Assembly: GCA_965230335.1 (NCBI GenBank)
Contig: CBDDKS010000006.1
Location: 1,984,001 to 2,048,000 of the forward strand
Source: CBDDKS01 sp965230335
GTDB taxonomy: Bacteria; Pseudomonadota; Gammaproteobacteria; Enterobacterales; Kangiellaceae
DNA: 64,000 nucleotides
Direction of reading: 5' to 3'
Made by a program: the position numbers and the translations under genes
The notes under the pieces: model-generated
Database searches by the model: none
What the model was told of the DNA's origin: nothing
The model's input: only the letters and a program-made list of their open reading frames with translations
Shown: positions 7,838 to 16,823 of the stretch, piece by piece
Numbering within the stretch: position 1 is the first letter of the stretch
Layout: each line of letters begins with the position of its first letter

Positions 7838-7866
7838 TTGACAATATTTAATTGTCGGTGTATTTT
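7838..7866 (+). promoter_or_regulatory. Promoter of cas2-3/cas7fv/cas5fv/cas6f
   Basis: A perfect TTGACA (7838-7843) is followed by a 17-base spacer and TATTTT (7861-7866). The predicted start is near 7873, leaving a leader of about 138 bases before the cas2-3 ATG at 8011. No other comparable promoter is evident in the gap. The promoter lies back-to-back with that of the CRISPR-like RNA. Confidence 0.7.
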
Positions 7867-8010
7867 TGGAACAGAGTAATGATGAAACCAGCTGTTGTAT
7901 GGTTGGTCAATCTCTGAGCTCTCGGCCAATCTTGAGTTGTATTAGATGCGTCTATTTTTTTGCGAGAATAAGACGTTTCTAGCTTAACATTTTTCAAGAG
8001 AGTAGTCGTT

Positions 8011-11000
8011 ATGATGGTTACCTTTGTCAGTCAGTGTGAGAAAAAAGCACTCAATCGAACACGCCGAGTGTTGGATGCTTTCGCTGATCGTATAGGTGAT
8101 AACACCTGGCAAACGGTGATTACTCAAGATGGATTGTTAGCGGTAAAGAAATTGCTACGTAAAACAGCCAGTAAAAATACAGCCGTCGGTTGTCACTGGA
8201 TCCGTTCCAGAGCGAGAAGTGACCTGGTTTGGGTGGTTGGTGCAAAACACAAGTTTAATGAAAAAGGCATTGTGCCAGTGAATTACACGTCTAAAGAGGT
8301 CATAATGGATAAGTTACCTATCGAAACAAAGCATGTACTAGCAAACACTCACCAACAACCGCTATCCCAACATTTATTTGCTGTGGGTTATTTGGCGTAC
8401 CACTTAATAAGGCAAATGAAAGTTGAGCAGCCAAAATTAGCAAGCGCTGTTTTTATAGCAGGAATCTTGCATGATATAGGTAAATTAGATCCTCAATTTC
8501 AGACTTGGCTGAATAAAAAAATAGCTAAACAGGAAGACCAAGAAAAACCTGATGATGGTTATCATATTGATAAGAGTGTTCAAGGATTTACAAAATTCAC
8601 ATTTGAAGATCATCCACGACATAATGAACTGTCGTGGTTGTTTACAGAGGCATTACTTGCTGGTAATACATCATTAAACACCGATCAAAAACAGCAAATT
8701 TCCCATGGGGTTTACTGGCATCATACCAAACCATTTAGAGTTGATGATACGCATTTCAATACAGCCAAAGGGCTGCATAAGTTATTTAATAAATCACTAA
8801 AAGATGTTTTTACAATTAATGAAATACATGAACAAGCTATTAGTGTTTTAAAAGAGGTTAAACACATAGCTAGCTATTTTGAAGATGATGATTTTTCAGT
8901 CAATGAGCTCATCCCAAAATGGGAAAATACGTTTTCGTTAACTGGTAATGAAATTCCACAATATAAAATATATTGCGAAATTTCTGAAACATGCGAAGAG
9001 TTTCGGCCAGATCTAAAGAAAAATGCATTAAATAATATCATTCGTACATCGGTAATCAGCGCAGATCGTATTATCTCTGCTATGTCGAAAGAAGATTTAA
9101 GAGAATACCTTAATGAAGGAACCTTACTGAATGCCTTAGATGATATTGTTTTTGAAGAATCGACGCTTTCTCAAAATATCGTAAAGTGCTTGGAAGGATT
9201 TAATAACCAATACCCTGAAAGCGAAAGAAATATAGAGCAATCTAAAACGGCTGGCCAGCTTGCTCGCTTAAAAGAAATTGCAGAATTTGATGAGGTTGCC
9301 AATATCGGTGTGCTTCAAGGCCCTGCGGGGTGTGGCAAAACCAAAATAGCCTTAGAATGGGCAGAAAAAACAGAAGTACAAAAAATAATTTGGGTGTGCC
9401 CACGTGTTCAGGTGTGTTTAGGCCTATTACATGACTTAACTCAAAATCATTACTTGCCGAATAACCGCATAGAAATTTTTACAGGTGAATTTAAGCATAT
9501 ACTTAAAGGTGGCATGTCTATTGAGGATGCCGGAGAAACACCAGCAGATGAGTATTTAAGCGGCGATATCGTCATAACGACTATTGATCAGGTAGTAAAT
9601 AATATTATCTCGCATACTAAAGCCACCTTGATGGTGGATTTTATGAAAGTGCATATTGTATTCGATGAATTTCATGAGCTGGTATCTATGCCAGCCTATA
9701 ATTTGCTCTTTGCTGAATTAATAGAATCGAAAAAACTTCAGAAGCAACACGCCAATACATTACTTATTTCTGCAACACCACACGATCTTTTCGTAACAGA
9801 GCTATTGGCAATTAATGACCAAGATATTGTTCGTATAAAAAGCTTTAATTCATCCAATTATAAAATCAACTTACAAATATATAACGATAAAGAAGATCTA
9901 AACCCTCTAATTCATCAAGAATATAGTGATACAACCTCTACCTTTGTGATTACCAATACAGCTAAAGATGCTCAAGAGGCTTTTTTACGGCATCAAGCCA
10001 ATGAAAACAACATATTGATTCACTCAAAGTACACTAAGCGAGACAAAATGAAGTGGTTCAATAAAGTATTTAATAGCTTTAAGCAACAAGGTTCACATGA
10101 ATATGATGTATTACGCAGTGGCCCGATTGTGCAAGCATCATTAAATATAAGCTGTGACCGAATGGTGACAGAGCTCACCAGTGCGGAAAATTGGCTACAA
10201 CGCCTAGGGAGGTTAGATAGGTTTGGGGTAAATGAAGCAGTGAATCAATACATCACAATGATTCCTGAAAGCTCAATATCGGGCAAGCAAACCAATAATA
10301 CAGCTAAGTTTTTGAATGATCTGTGTGTGTGGCAAAGTACAGTGGCGTGGCTAGATTTTCTAAGAGAAAGTATTGCAGATAAAGAAAGCCTGACGATTAA
10401 TGAAATATACACTATTTATCAATATTTTTATCAAGACGAACAATGCCGCAGTAAGGTTACGCAAGATTTAGAGCTTGCATTGAGAAAAAGCGTAAAACTT
10501 ATTCGTGCCAAGATTATTGACCCTATTTCTGTACCACCTAAAAGTAAGAAAAAGAGTGGTGTTATAAAAATATCGAAAAATTCATTACGTGGGGACAATC
10601 GTTTTGTACAAATGGCCGTGTGTTATATCAGCGACAATCTACAAGCTAGCTTTGTTGATGAGTATGCTTATGATGAAAATACAGATCATAGCAAAGAAAC
10701 GATAGGGTTAACCGAATCGGTAGAGCGCATTCGTGGATTTGAAGATAGTGATAAAAATCTGCTCGCCGTTATGAAGAAAAAGCACCATAACATTAAGGAA
10801 TCTGCAAAAAAGGCGTATAAAGATGACGTTTTATTGGGTGAAGCACGCTCGCCAGAGTTCCCCATTTATTTAAGTTATAGCCCAAAAGATTTAGAAAAAG
10901 TAAATGCAAAACCTCATCCATATGCAATGTACTACGTAAAAACCAAAAAGCAGCCAGTGGGAACAATGTCGCTAGATCAATTTAAGACTTTAACCTTAAA

Positions 11001-11055
11001 AGAAAACTCAAAAATCTCAGAGGAGAAGAAAGATGAACAAAGTAACGGGTATTAA
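8011..11055 (+). CDS. cas3: Cas2-Cas3 fusion helicase-nuclease, type I-F
   Basis: A 1014-residue fusion. Residues 1 to about 100 are the Cas2 domain typical of I-F (VSQCEKKALNRTRRVLDAFA, NTAVGCHWIR), which joins Cas1 in adaptation. An HD nuclease follows, with HDIGK at about residue 154. The superfamily 2 helicase then shows Walker A GPAGCGKT (437-444), the DEFH box (552-555), SATP (587-590) and motif VI ENWLQRLGRLDRFG. Together these provide target DNA unwinding and degradation after Cascade binding. AAGAGAG precedes the ATG. The 3' end overlaps cas7fv by 23 bases, and the gene heads the operon under the putatively guide-RNA-repressed promoter. Confidence 0.96.
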   Translation: MMVTFVSQCEKKALNRTRRVLDAFADRIGDNTWQTVITQDGLLAVKKLLRKTASKNTAVGCHWIRSRARSDLVWVVGAKHKFNEKGIVPVNYTSKEVIMDKLPIETKHVLANTHQQPLSQHLFAVGYLAYHLIRQMKVEQPKLASAVFIAGILHDIGKLDPQFQTWLNKKIAKQEDQEKPDDGYHIDKSVQGFTKFTFEDHPRHNELSWLFTEALLAGNTSLNTDQKQQISHGVYWHHTKPFRVDDTHFNTAKGLHKLFNKSLKDVFTINEIHEQAISVLKEVKHIASYFEDDDFSVNELIPKWENTFSLTGNEIPQYKIYCEISETCEEFRPDLKKNALNNIIRTSVISADRIISAMSKEDLREYLNEGTLLNALDDIVFEESTLSQNIVKCLEGFNNQYPESERNIEQSKTAGQLARLKEIAEFDEVANIGVLQGPAGCGKTKIALEWAEKTEVQKIIWVCPRVQVCLGLLHDLTQNHYLPNNRIEIFTGEFKHILKGGMSIEDAGETPADEYLSGDIVITTIDQVVNNIISHTKATLMVDFMKVHIVFDEFHELVSMPAYNLLFAELIESKKLQKQHANTLLISATPHDLFVTELLAINDQDIVRIKSFNSSNYKINLQIYNDKEDLNPLIHQEYSDTTSTFVITNTAKDAQEAFLRHQANENNILIHSKYTKRDKMKWFNKVFNSFKQQGSHEYDVLRSGPIVQASLNISCDRMVTELTSAENWLQRLGRLDRFGVNEAVNQYITMIPESSISGKQTNNTAKFLNDLCVWQSTVAWLDFLRESIADKESLTINEIYTIYQYFYQDEQCRSKVTQDLELALRKSVKLIRAKIIDPISVPPKSKKKSGVIKISKNSLRGDNRFVQMAVCYISDNLQASFVDEYAYDENTDHSKETIGLTESVERIRGFEDSDKNLLAVMKKKHHNIKESAKKAYKDDVLLGEARSPEFPIYLSYSPKDLEKVNAKPHPYAMYYVKTKKQPVGTMSLDQFKTLTLKENSKISEEKKDEQSNGY

Positions 11056-12007
11056 AAGCGTTGATTTTAAAATAACAGCGTATGGGCACGGTGTTGTTAA
11101 TTGGAATGGCCCCACTACATTGAGTAGTGATGGAAAAACGGTTGATAACCATACCCTTCCAAAGTTGCGAGGATTTACCAATTTAACAGGAAAAATAAAG
11201 GAAGAAACAGGTTATAAATATAAAAAGGAGGCTACGGATATAGATTTTAAAAAAACGCCACTATACATTAGTCAAAATTGCATTCGCCACCATTTGTTTA
11301 GAGATCAAGCCTTTGATCTTCATTTTGCGGGTGAAAAGAGTTTGGAGAAAGTCTTGGCATCAATTACGGGGATGATACGAGGTTATGTTGTACCTTCAAG
11401 TCAGTGTAAAAGAACGAGCCCGTTATTAATTGAAGATTTTGTAGATCAATTAGGGAATGGTAATTTTGAACAAATGGGGCGTTCTGGCAGCAAGGAGAAA
11501 GAAAAAAATAAAAAGGGTGAAGAATCTAGCAACTCTTTTTTTTCAAAAACCACATTTGGTGATACCAAATATATTTCTTACGGTTCAATCAGTATAGAGC
11601 AATTGCAGTTTATATCATTGGATAATAAGTTTGACCGTTGCGCTATGGTGGTAAAAGACAATCAAGGTGATTCAATAGCCTCTCTGGTAGAAGCTTTTAT
11701 CAAATCATTAGACCCCGAAGCTGACCCGAAAGTATCTTTCCACTCTAATTATGTACGTAAGGGGACAATTTACAAAGAAGGAGAAGTTGGTTTACTGTTG
11801 GATCAAACCGCCATTTCGATTTTGATTCAAACTGCACTGAATATGATTTCAAATTTGTCTATTCGTCAAGCTAAAGGTTATATGTATGTTGATGAAGTTC
11901 AAGTTGATTACAATGATAGTAATAAAATGATGCGAATTAAAAGAAGTCCAGAGCAAATCTCTCCAGAAGCTACTGTTGATTATGCCGTGTATTTTGAAGG
12001 CAACTAG
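11033..12007 (+). CDS. cas7fv: Cas7fv, backbone subunit of type I-F2 Cascade
   Basis: Second gene of the four-gene interference operon. The 324-residue protein resembles the Cas7 (RAMP-fold) backbone of the minimal I-Fv complex of Shewanella putrefaciens. It has an N-terminal VDFKITAYGHGVVNWNG strand pattern, YISQNCIRHHLF, and a C-terminal QAKGYMYVDEVQVDY. A lysine/serine-rich insertion lies near residues 150-165. In this subtype Cas7fv polymerises along the spacer. It overlaps cas2-3 by 23 bases with GAGGAGAAG just upstream. The call rests on operon position plus general resemblance; the family is divergent from canonical Csy3. Confidence 0.88.
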   Translation: MNKVTGIKSVDFKITAYGHGVVNWNGPTTLSSDGKTVDNHTLPKLRGFTNLTGKIKEETGYKYKKEATDIDFKKTPLYISQNCIRHHLFRDQAFDLHFAGEKSLEKVLASITGMIRGYVVPSSQCKRTSPLLIEDFVDQLGNGNFEQMGRSGSKEKEKNKKGEESSNSFFSKTTFGDTKYISYGSISIEQLQFISLDNKFDRCAMVVKDNQGDSIASLVEAFIKSLDPEADPKVSFHSNYVRKGTIYKEGEVGLLLDQTAISILIQTALNMISNLSIRQAKGYMYVDEVQVDYNDSNKMMRIKRSPEQISPEATVDYAVYFEGN

Positions 12008-12016
12008 GAGTGAGTG

Positions 12017-13027
12017 ATGAAAATAACGATTGATTATGAGGCTTCATGGCGAAATTCATTTTTAGACGGTAGTAATGACGAAGCGTTACCCAACAAAAAA
12101 GGAAGAAATTTTGTATCCTCTATGACCGAGCTTCGTAAGTCTGAAAATTATCATGTGCGTGAAGTGAGTATCAATACGGTCTTGGGTCTGTTAAGCCGCC
12201 TAATAGGAGATCAGAGAAAGCTTTATCAGGCTAAGAAAAGCGATGACTATTACTTTTCAGGCATGGCAAAAAGTATTTCTTTTATAGATAAACCAGAAAT
12301 TATCAATTCAGAAATTACCTATATAAGAAATATGAATGGTAGTACGGATCAAAATGCATTTACTGGAATGATTAAGGTTAATGATCCTATTTTTCAATCT
12401 GACTATTCAGATCAATTTTGGGGTGTATTAGCGCTAGATTTGAATGAACTATGTTTTTTTATAGAAAATAAAAGTCAAGTAAAGAATAGTATTTCTCTAG
12501 ATCCAGTATCAATTTTGAATCGCCTTGAGGAGCTGAAAAAGCAAAAACCAATACCGTATGAGGGTAAGTTTAAAGATGTATCTGATAAGTTAAAAAATGA
12601 GTTTGAAGATATGAAGCCTTTAAATAAAAAAGGACAGCAGCTTGTTTTACCTATGTACTGTTCAGCGTTGTATCTGCAATTGTCACGTTTAGAAAGAACG
12701 TATGATATGAGTACAGCTAAATCTAAGCGAGGTCTTATCAGCGGTATATCTAAAAATGGGTTTACCCCCAAAGATTTTATGAATAGTTATACGACAGGAG
12801 ATAAAAAAATACTCTATGGAAATCCTTATGTGCGAGAAGAATATGTCAAAGGCGAAGGAAAGATAAAACATTCGCTTACTAAGGCTAGTGGACAACTTGA
12901 AATCAACTTAGATATTGATTTTGAAAAAGCAAAGGAGCTTAAAGGTATGATAGATAATGCAGGTGTTTCTTCCTTTTATTTAGGTAAAAAAGGCTTGGCT
13001 TATGTTTCTGAAATCAGCTTGAGGTAG
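12017..13027 (+). CDS. cas5fv: Cas5fv, PAM-recognising subunit of type I-F2 Cascade
   Basis: A 336-residue protein in the position of Cas5fv, which in the minimal I-Fv complex both caps the crRNA 5' handle and takes over PAM recognition from the missing Cas8f. The start is the ATG at 12017, 6 bases after AGGAG; a GTG at 12014 is too close to that site. The N-terminal segment KITIDYEASWRNSFLDGS and the central EDMKPLNKKGQQLVLPMYCSALYLQLSRLERTYD fit the family by my reading. Sequence conservation is low, so function rests largely on gene order cas3-cas7fv-cas5fv-cas6f. Confidence 0.85.
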   Translation: MKITIDYEASWRNSFLDGSNDEALPNKKGRNFVSSMTELRKSENYHVREVSINTVLGLLSRLIGDQRKLYQAKKSDDYYFSGMAKSISFIDKPEIINSEITYIRNMNGSTDQNAFTGMIKVNDPIFQSDYSDQFWGVLALDLNELCFFIENKSQVKNSISLDPVSILNRLEELKKQKPIPYEGKFKDVSDKLKNEFEDMKPLNKKGQQLVLPMYCSALYLQLSRLERTYDMSTAKSKRGLISGISKNGFTPKDFMNSYTTGDKKILYGNPYVREEYVKGEGKIKHSLTKASGQLEINLDIDFEKAKELKGMIDNAGVSSFYLGKKGLAYVSEISLR

Positions 13028-13033
13028 ATAGAA

Positions 13034-13603
13034 ATGAATGAATATTTTGATATAGGTTTGAAGCCTGATGCAGAAATGAAGTTGAATGAACTTTTAAATA
13101 AAGTATATTCTAAGTTCCATAAAGCATTATCTGATTTAAATGCTAATGATATAGGTGTTAGTTTTCCTGAGTATAAGGTCTTACTAGGTAAAACTATTCG
13201 TGCACATTCTTCTAAAAACCGCTTAGTTGAGCTTCAAGAGTTAGAGTGGCTCGGCGGTCTTTCAGGTTATTGTGATGTTACCGATATACAAAAGGTACCG
13301 AACACTGCACAGCATTGTACTATTTCTCGTTGGCAACATAATATGAGCGAAGCGCATTTGCGGCGTTTAATTAAGCGAGCTGAGGTGAGAGGTGAGTCGA
13401 TCTCTGAGGAAGAGATAAAAGCTTACCGAGCAAAGATGTTTAAACAGCAAATGACTGAACGATCATACATTGAACTGCAAAGTGGTTCCAATGGCCATAA
13501 ACACAGGCGTTATATTCAGTTTGGTGAGTTGGTTGATGAGCCTGTTAAAGGTGAGTTTGATACTTTTGGGCTTTCAAAAGTAGCAACCATACCTTGGTTT
13601 TAA
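13034..13603 (+). CDS. cas6f: Cas6f (Csy4) crRNA endoribonuclease
   Basis: Processes the array transcript by cutting 3' of the repeat hairpin and remains bound to the crRNA 3' end. The 189-residue product aligns with Pseudomonas Csy4 throughout: DIGLKPDAE, IGVSFPEY, a histidine at residue 29 (FHKAL) matching catalytic His29, the arginine-rich helix AHLRRLIKRAEVR, QSGSNG near 149-154 corresponding to the catalytic serine region, and the C-terminal FGLSKVATIPWF. It starts 6 bases after cas5fv and lies 130 bases before the array. It should also process the mini-unit between cas1 and cas2-3. Confidence 0.95.
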   Translation: MNEYFDIGLKPDAEMKLNELLNKVYSKFHKALSDLNANDIGVSFPEYKVLLGKTIRAHSSKNRLVELQELEWLGGLSGYCDVTDIQKVPNTAQHCTISRWQHNMSEAHLRRLIKRAEVRGESISEEEIKAYRAKMFKQQMTERSYIELQSGSNGHKHRRYIQFGELVDEPVKGEFDTFGLSKVATIPWF

Positions 13604-13733
13604 CCTTTATTTTCCACGCTCTTTAATAATTCAATAAAATCATATAGTTACAACATAGCTTAAAATCATTGGTTTTTATGCCTTTTTTGATCTAAGTCTT
13701 TGTTGTAACTATTTTTTTGGTTGTTATACTTCA
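13604..13733 (+). promoter_or_regulatory. CRISPR leader
   Basis: AT-rich 130-base stretch between cas6f and the first repeat. It contains an inverted pair GTTACAAC (13647-13654) and GTTGTAAC (13702-13709), and a TTGTAA-N16-TATACT promoter-like pair ending at 13730. Leader assignment follows because the repeat at the other end of the array is degenerate. Confidence 0.7.
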
Positions 13734-16242
13734 GTTAGCTGCCGCACACGCAGCTTAGAAAATGCGCTTAGAAATCCGACGGCTTAGAAATGGACTTTAT
13801 TGCAAACTGCTAGGTTAGCTGCCGCACACGCAGCTTAGAAAGTCTATTTCAATCGTCGAACTCAACATCACGTTAGCTGCCGCACACGCAGCTTAGAAAT
13901 GTCTATCAAGCTTTTTTTGCTGTAAAGATGTTAGCTGCCGCACACGCAGCTTAGAAAATGCAAACTGGCGAACTTAGTTTTTTTCTTACCTGAGTTAGCT
14001 GCCGCACACGCAGCTTAGAAAGTATAACATACACGCGATTAAGGGTTCGTCGCGTTAGCTGCCGCACACGCAGCTTAGAAACGCAGGTAGTTGCGCCATC
14101 TGCGCTTTAGTAAGTTAGCTGCCGCACACGCAGCTTAGAAATCGTCGTCCGACTTTCGATACTCTCTTGCTTTGTTAGCTGCCGCACACGCAGCTTAGAA
14201 ACTTAGTTAAGTTACGCGGTAATGCGTTAGTTTGTTAGCTGCCGCACACGCAGCTTAGAAACGTTGATTTTATTACCAACGCGGTTACAGCTAGTTAGCT
14301 GCCGCACACGCAGCTTAGAAAATAATTATTTTCATATCTTGTCACTTTATCTAGTTAGCTGCCGCACACGCAGCTTAGAAATATCTGGTATCAAATAGCC
14401 ATGTTCGGTATAAGTTAGCTGCCGCACACGCAGCTTAGAAAAATAATTTCTTTATTGTTTAACCAAGCAATTAGTTAGCTGCCGCACACGCAGCTTAGAA
14501 AGTTTCAAAAAATAAATTCAGCCCGCTTGCGTTGTTAGCTGCCGCACACGCAGCTTAGAAACTGTAGTTCTATCCTTCCATTGCTCGGATGTTGTTAGCT
14601 GCCGCACACGCAGCTTAGAAATGGAACATCGCCAACAAGCTCTCTTATCCTTCTGTTAGCTGCCGCACACGCAGCTTAGAAAAGAATATGCGTCAGGATG
14701 AGATAGCTCACCAGGTTAGCTGCCGCACACGCAGCTTAGAAAACTGACTTAACAATAATAACATTCTCCAAGCCGTTAGCTGCCGCACACGCAGCTTAGA
14801 AATATGATGACCCTATCTTGAGAAACAATATTATGTTAGCTGCCGCACACGCAGCTTAGAAAAAATATAAACAATGCAGACTCTCGTCTCTTTGGTTAGC
14901 TGCCGCACACGCAGCTTAGAAAAGTAACAAAATAATCACGAGAAATATTATCATGTTAGCTGCCGCACACGCAGCTTAGAAATAAACAGCTTAGAGATAA
15001 AATATGGTTGACCTGTTAGCTGCCGCACACGCAGCTTAGAAATGAATGCGGGCCATTGTTTAGGGCTTGTGGTAGTTAGCTGCCGCACACGCAGCTTAGA
15101 AAACGCGCCAAGGTCCATGGTTATTATGCCGTTGGTTAGCTGCCGCACACGCAGCTTAGAAATAATTGTACATGACCTGCTTCGATTGCTACCTGTTAGC
15201 TGCCGCACACGCAGCTTAGAAATCTTCTTTTTTCTCAAAGAAAAGGATGTTTTCGTTAGCTGCCGCACACGCAGCTTAGAAACTATCCGCATAGTCCCCT
15301 TGCAACTCATAAACGTTAGCTGCCGCACACGCAGCTTAGAAATTTTGTTATAATTTCTTATTTAATTCTTTATAGTTAGCTGCCGCACACGCAGCTTAGA
15401 AAGCAGCTAAATCGAATTGATACCTCCCCAAGCCGTTAGCTGCCGCACACGCAGCTTAGAAAAAAATGATTAATATGGTTCTGTTATGAGAAAAGTTAGC
15501 TGCCGCACACGCAGCTTAGAAATCAGCTTTACAAGCTATTCATAATACACCAGAGTTAGCTGCCGCACACGCAGCTTAGAAAAGTCGATCACGAAGAAAC
15601 GAAAAAGGAAAATAGTTAGCTGCCGCACACGCAGCTTAGAAATAAACAGCTTAGAGATAAAATATGGTTGACCTGTTAGCTGCCGCACACGCAGCTTAGA
15701 AAACTACCCGTCCCCCCGGTATCCCAATTCGTCCGTTAGCTGCCGCACACGCAGCTTAGAAAAGTGGATTACTCTGGCTTTTCTACCATGTAAGGTTAGC
15801 TGCCGCACACGCAGCTTAGAAAATTTCAGCACCTGCTTGTGTTTACATGCGGAGGTTAGCTGCCGCACACGCAGCTTAGAAACGTAGATTGGGCGGAGGA
15901 AAATTTATACATCGGTTAGCTGCCGCACACGCAGCTTAGAAATGTATTTTTGGAGAAATATATCCATTTCTTGTGTTAGCTGCCGCACACGCAGCTTAGA
16001 AATTTACATTTATCACAATAATGATTTCCAAGGTGTTAGCTGCCGCACACGCAGCTTAGAAATAAACCGCCACTGCTCAATTCTGTATATGTGTGTTAGC
16101 TGCCGCACACGCAGCTTAGAAAATTGAAGTACCTCCGATGGATCGACATACTCGGTTAGCTGCCGCACACGCAGCTTAGAAAACCCCATGTAAGTAATTC
16201 GATAAGCGGGCTTTGTTAGCTGCCGCACACGCAGCCCAAAAA
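13734..16242 (+). CRISPR. Type I-F CRISPR array, 42 repeats and 41 spacers
   Basis: Twenty-eight-base repeats begin GTTAGCTGCC and end GCAGCTTAGAAA, with a GCTGC/GCAGC stem. Most spacers are 32 bases (60-base period). Exceptions cluster at the leader end: 52, 30, 30, 36 bases for spacers 1-4, and 33 for spacer 15. The terminal repeat (16215-16242) is degenerate, ending GCAGCCCAAAAA, which marks the trailer end. All other repeats look identical. Spacers 21 (14983-15014) and 32 (15643-15674) are identical. Transcription should run on the plus strand, away from cas6f. Confidence 0.99.
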
Positions 16243-16395
16243 TTAGTGAACAGGCTTATTAATCAAGCTTCATTAAGCGCTCAAAATTTCACTAAAACAA
16301 ATCATTGTGTTGATTAATAAATTAGGTTACATTTCTCAATTAGATAGCTACCTATATGACTATCATTTAATCTTATTAGCTTAAAAATAATTGAT

Positions 16396-16761
16396 ATGAC
16401 TTACGATGAGTTTAATGATTTTTGTCGTTCGCTTCCTGCAACCAGTTATATTGTTCAATGGGGTGATTCTCATGTCTGGAAGGTGGGTGGGAAGGTGTTT
16501 GCTATTGGTGGTTGGGAGAAAGGGGATGAGCCTGCGTTTACATTTAAAACATCAGAGCTGCATTTCAATATTTTGCAGGATGAGGCAGGTTTCAGGCCTG
16601 CGCCTTATATGGCATCGCGTGGGATGAAGTGGATTCAACAGTATCAGTCAAAAAAAGATAATGACGAGGAGTTACAATATTACATTAAGGAATCTCATCG
16701 TCTGGTTTCACTGGGTTTGACGAAAAAATTACAAAAAGCGTTAGGATTAAACCAGGATTAA
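16396..16761 (+). CDS. MmcQ/YjbR family protein
   Basis: A 121-residue protein of the MmcQ/YjbR group. It shows the typical beginning YDEFNDFCRSLPATSY, a WKVGGKVFAIG strand, KTSELHFNILQDEAGFRPAPYMASRGMKWI, and the C-terminal SHRLVSLGLTKKLQKALGL. Members have a CyaY-like fold and are annotated as possible DNA-binding proteins, but no cellular role is established. It lies 153 bases beyond the CRISPR array on the same strand, with no obvious link to CRISPR function. No clear ribosome binding site is seen. Confidence 0.85.
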   Translation: MTYDEFNDFCRSLPATSYIVQWGDSHVWKVGGKVFAIGGWEKGDEPAFTFKTSELHFNILQDEAGFRPAPYMASRGMKWIQQYQSKKDNDEELQYYIKESHRLVSLGLTKKLQKALGLNQD

Positions 16762-16823
16762 CTGACTATAATTAAACTGTTCTTTTAGAATATGATAGTT
16801 ATTGTCCTATAAGTGTTATCTCT

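Noticed and set aside
8011..13603. A hidden Cas8f gene in the cas operon
   Set aside because: The genes are packed with overlaps or gaps of at most about 10 bases from cas2-3 to cas6f, leaving no room for a large subunit.
14951..16228. Several open frames on both strands within this interval, with repeated SKLRVRQLT or SCRTRSLE units
   Set aside because: They are translations of the CRISPR repeats and spacers, not genes.
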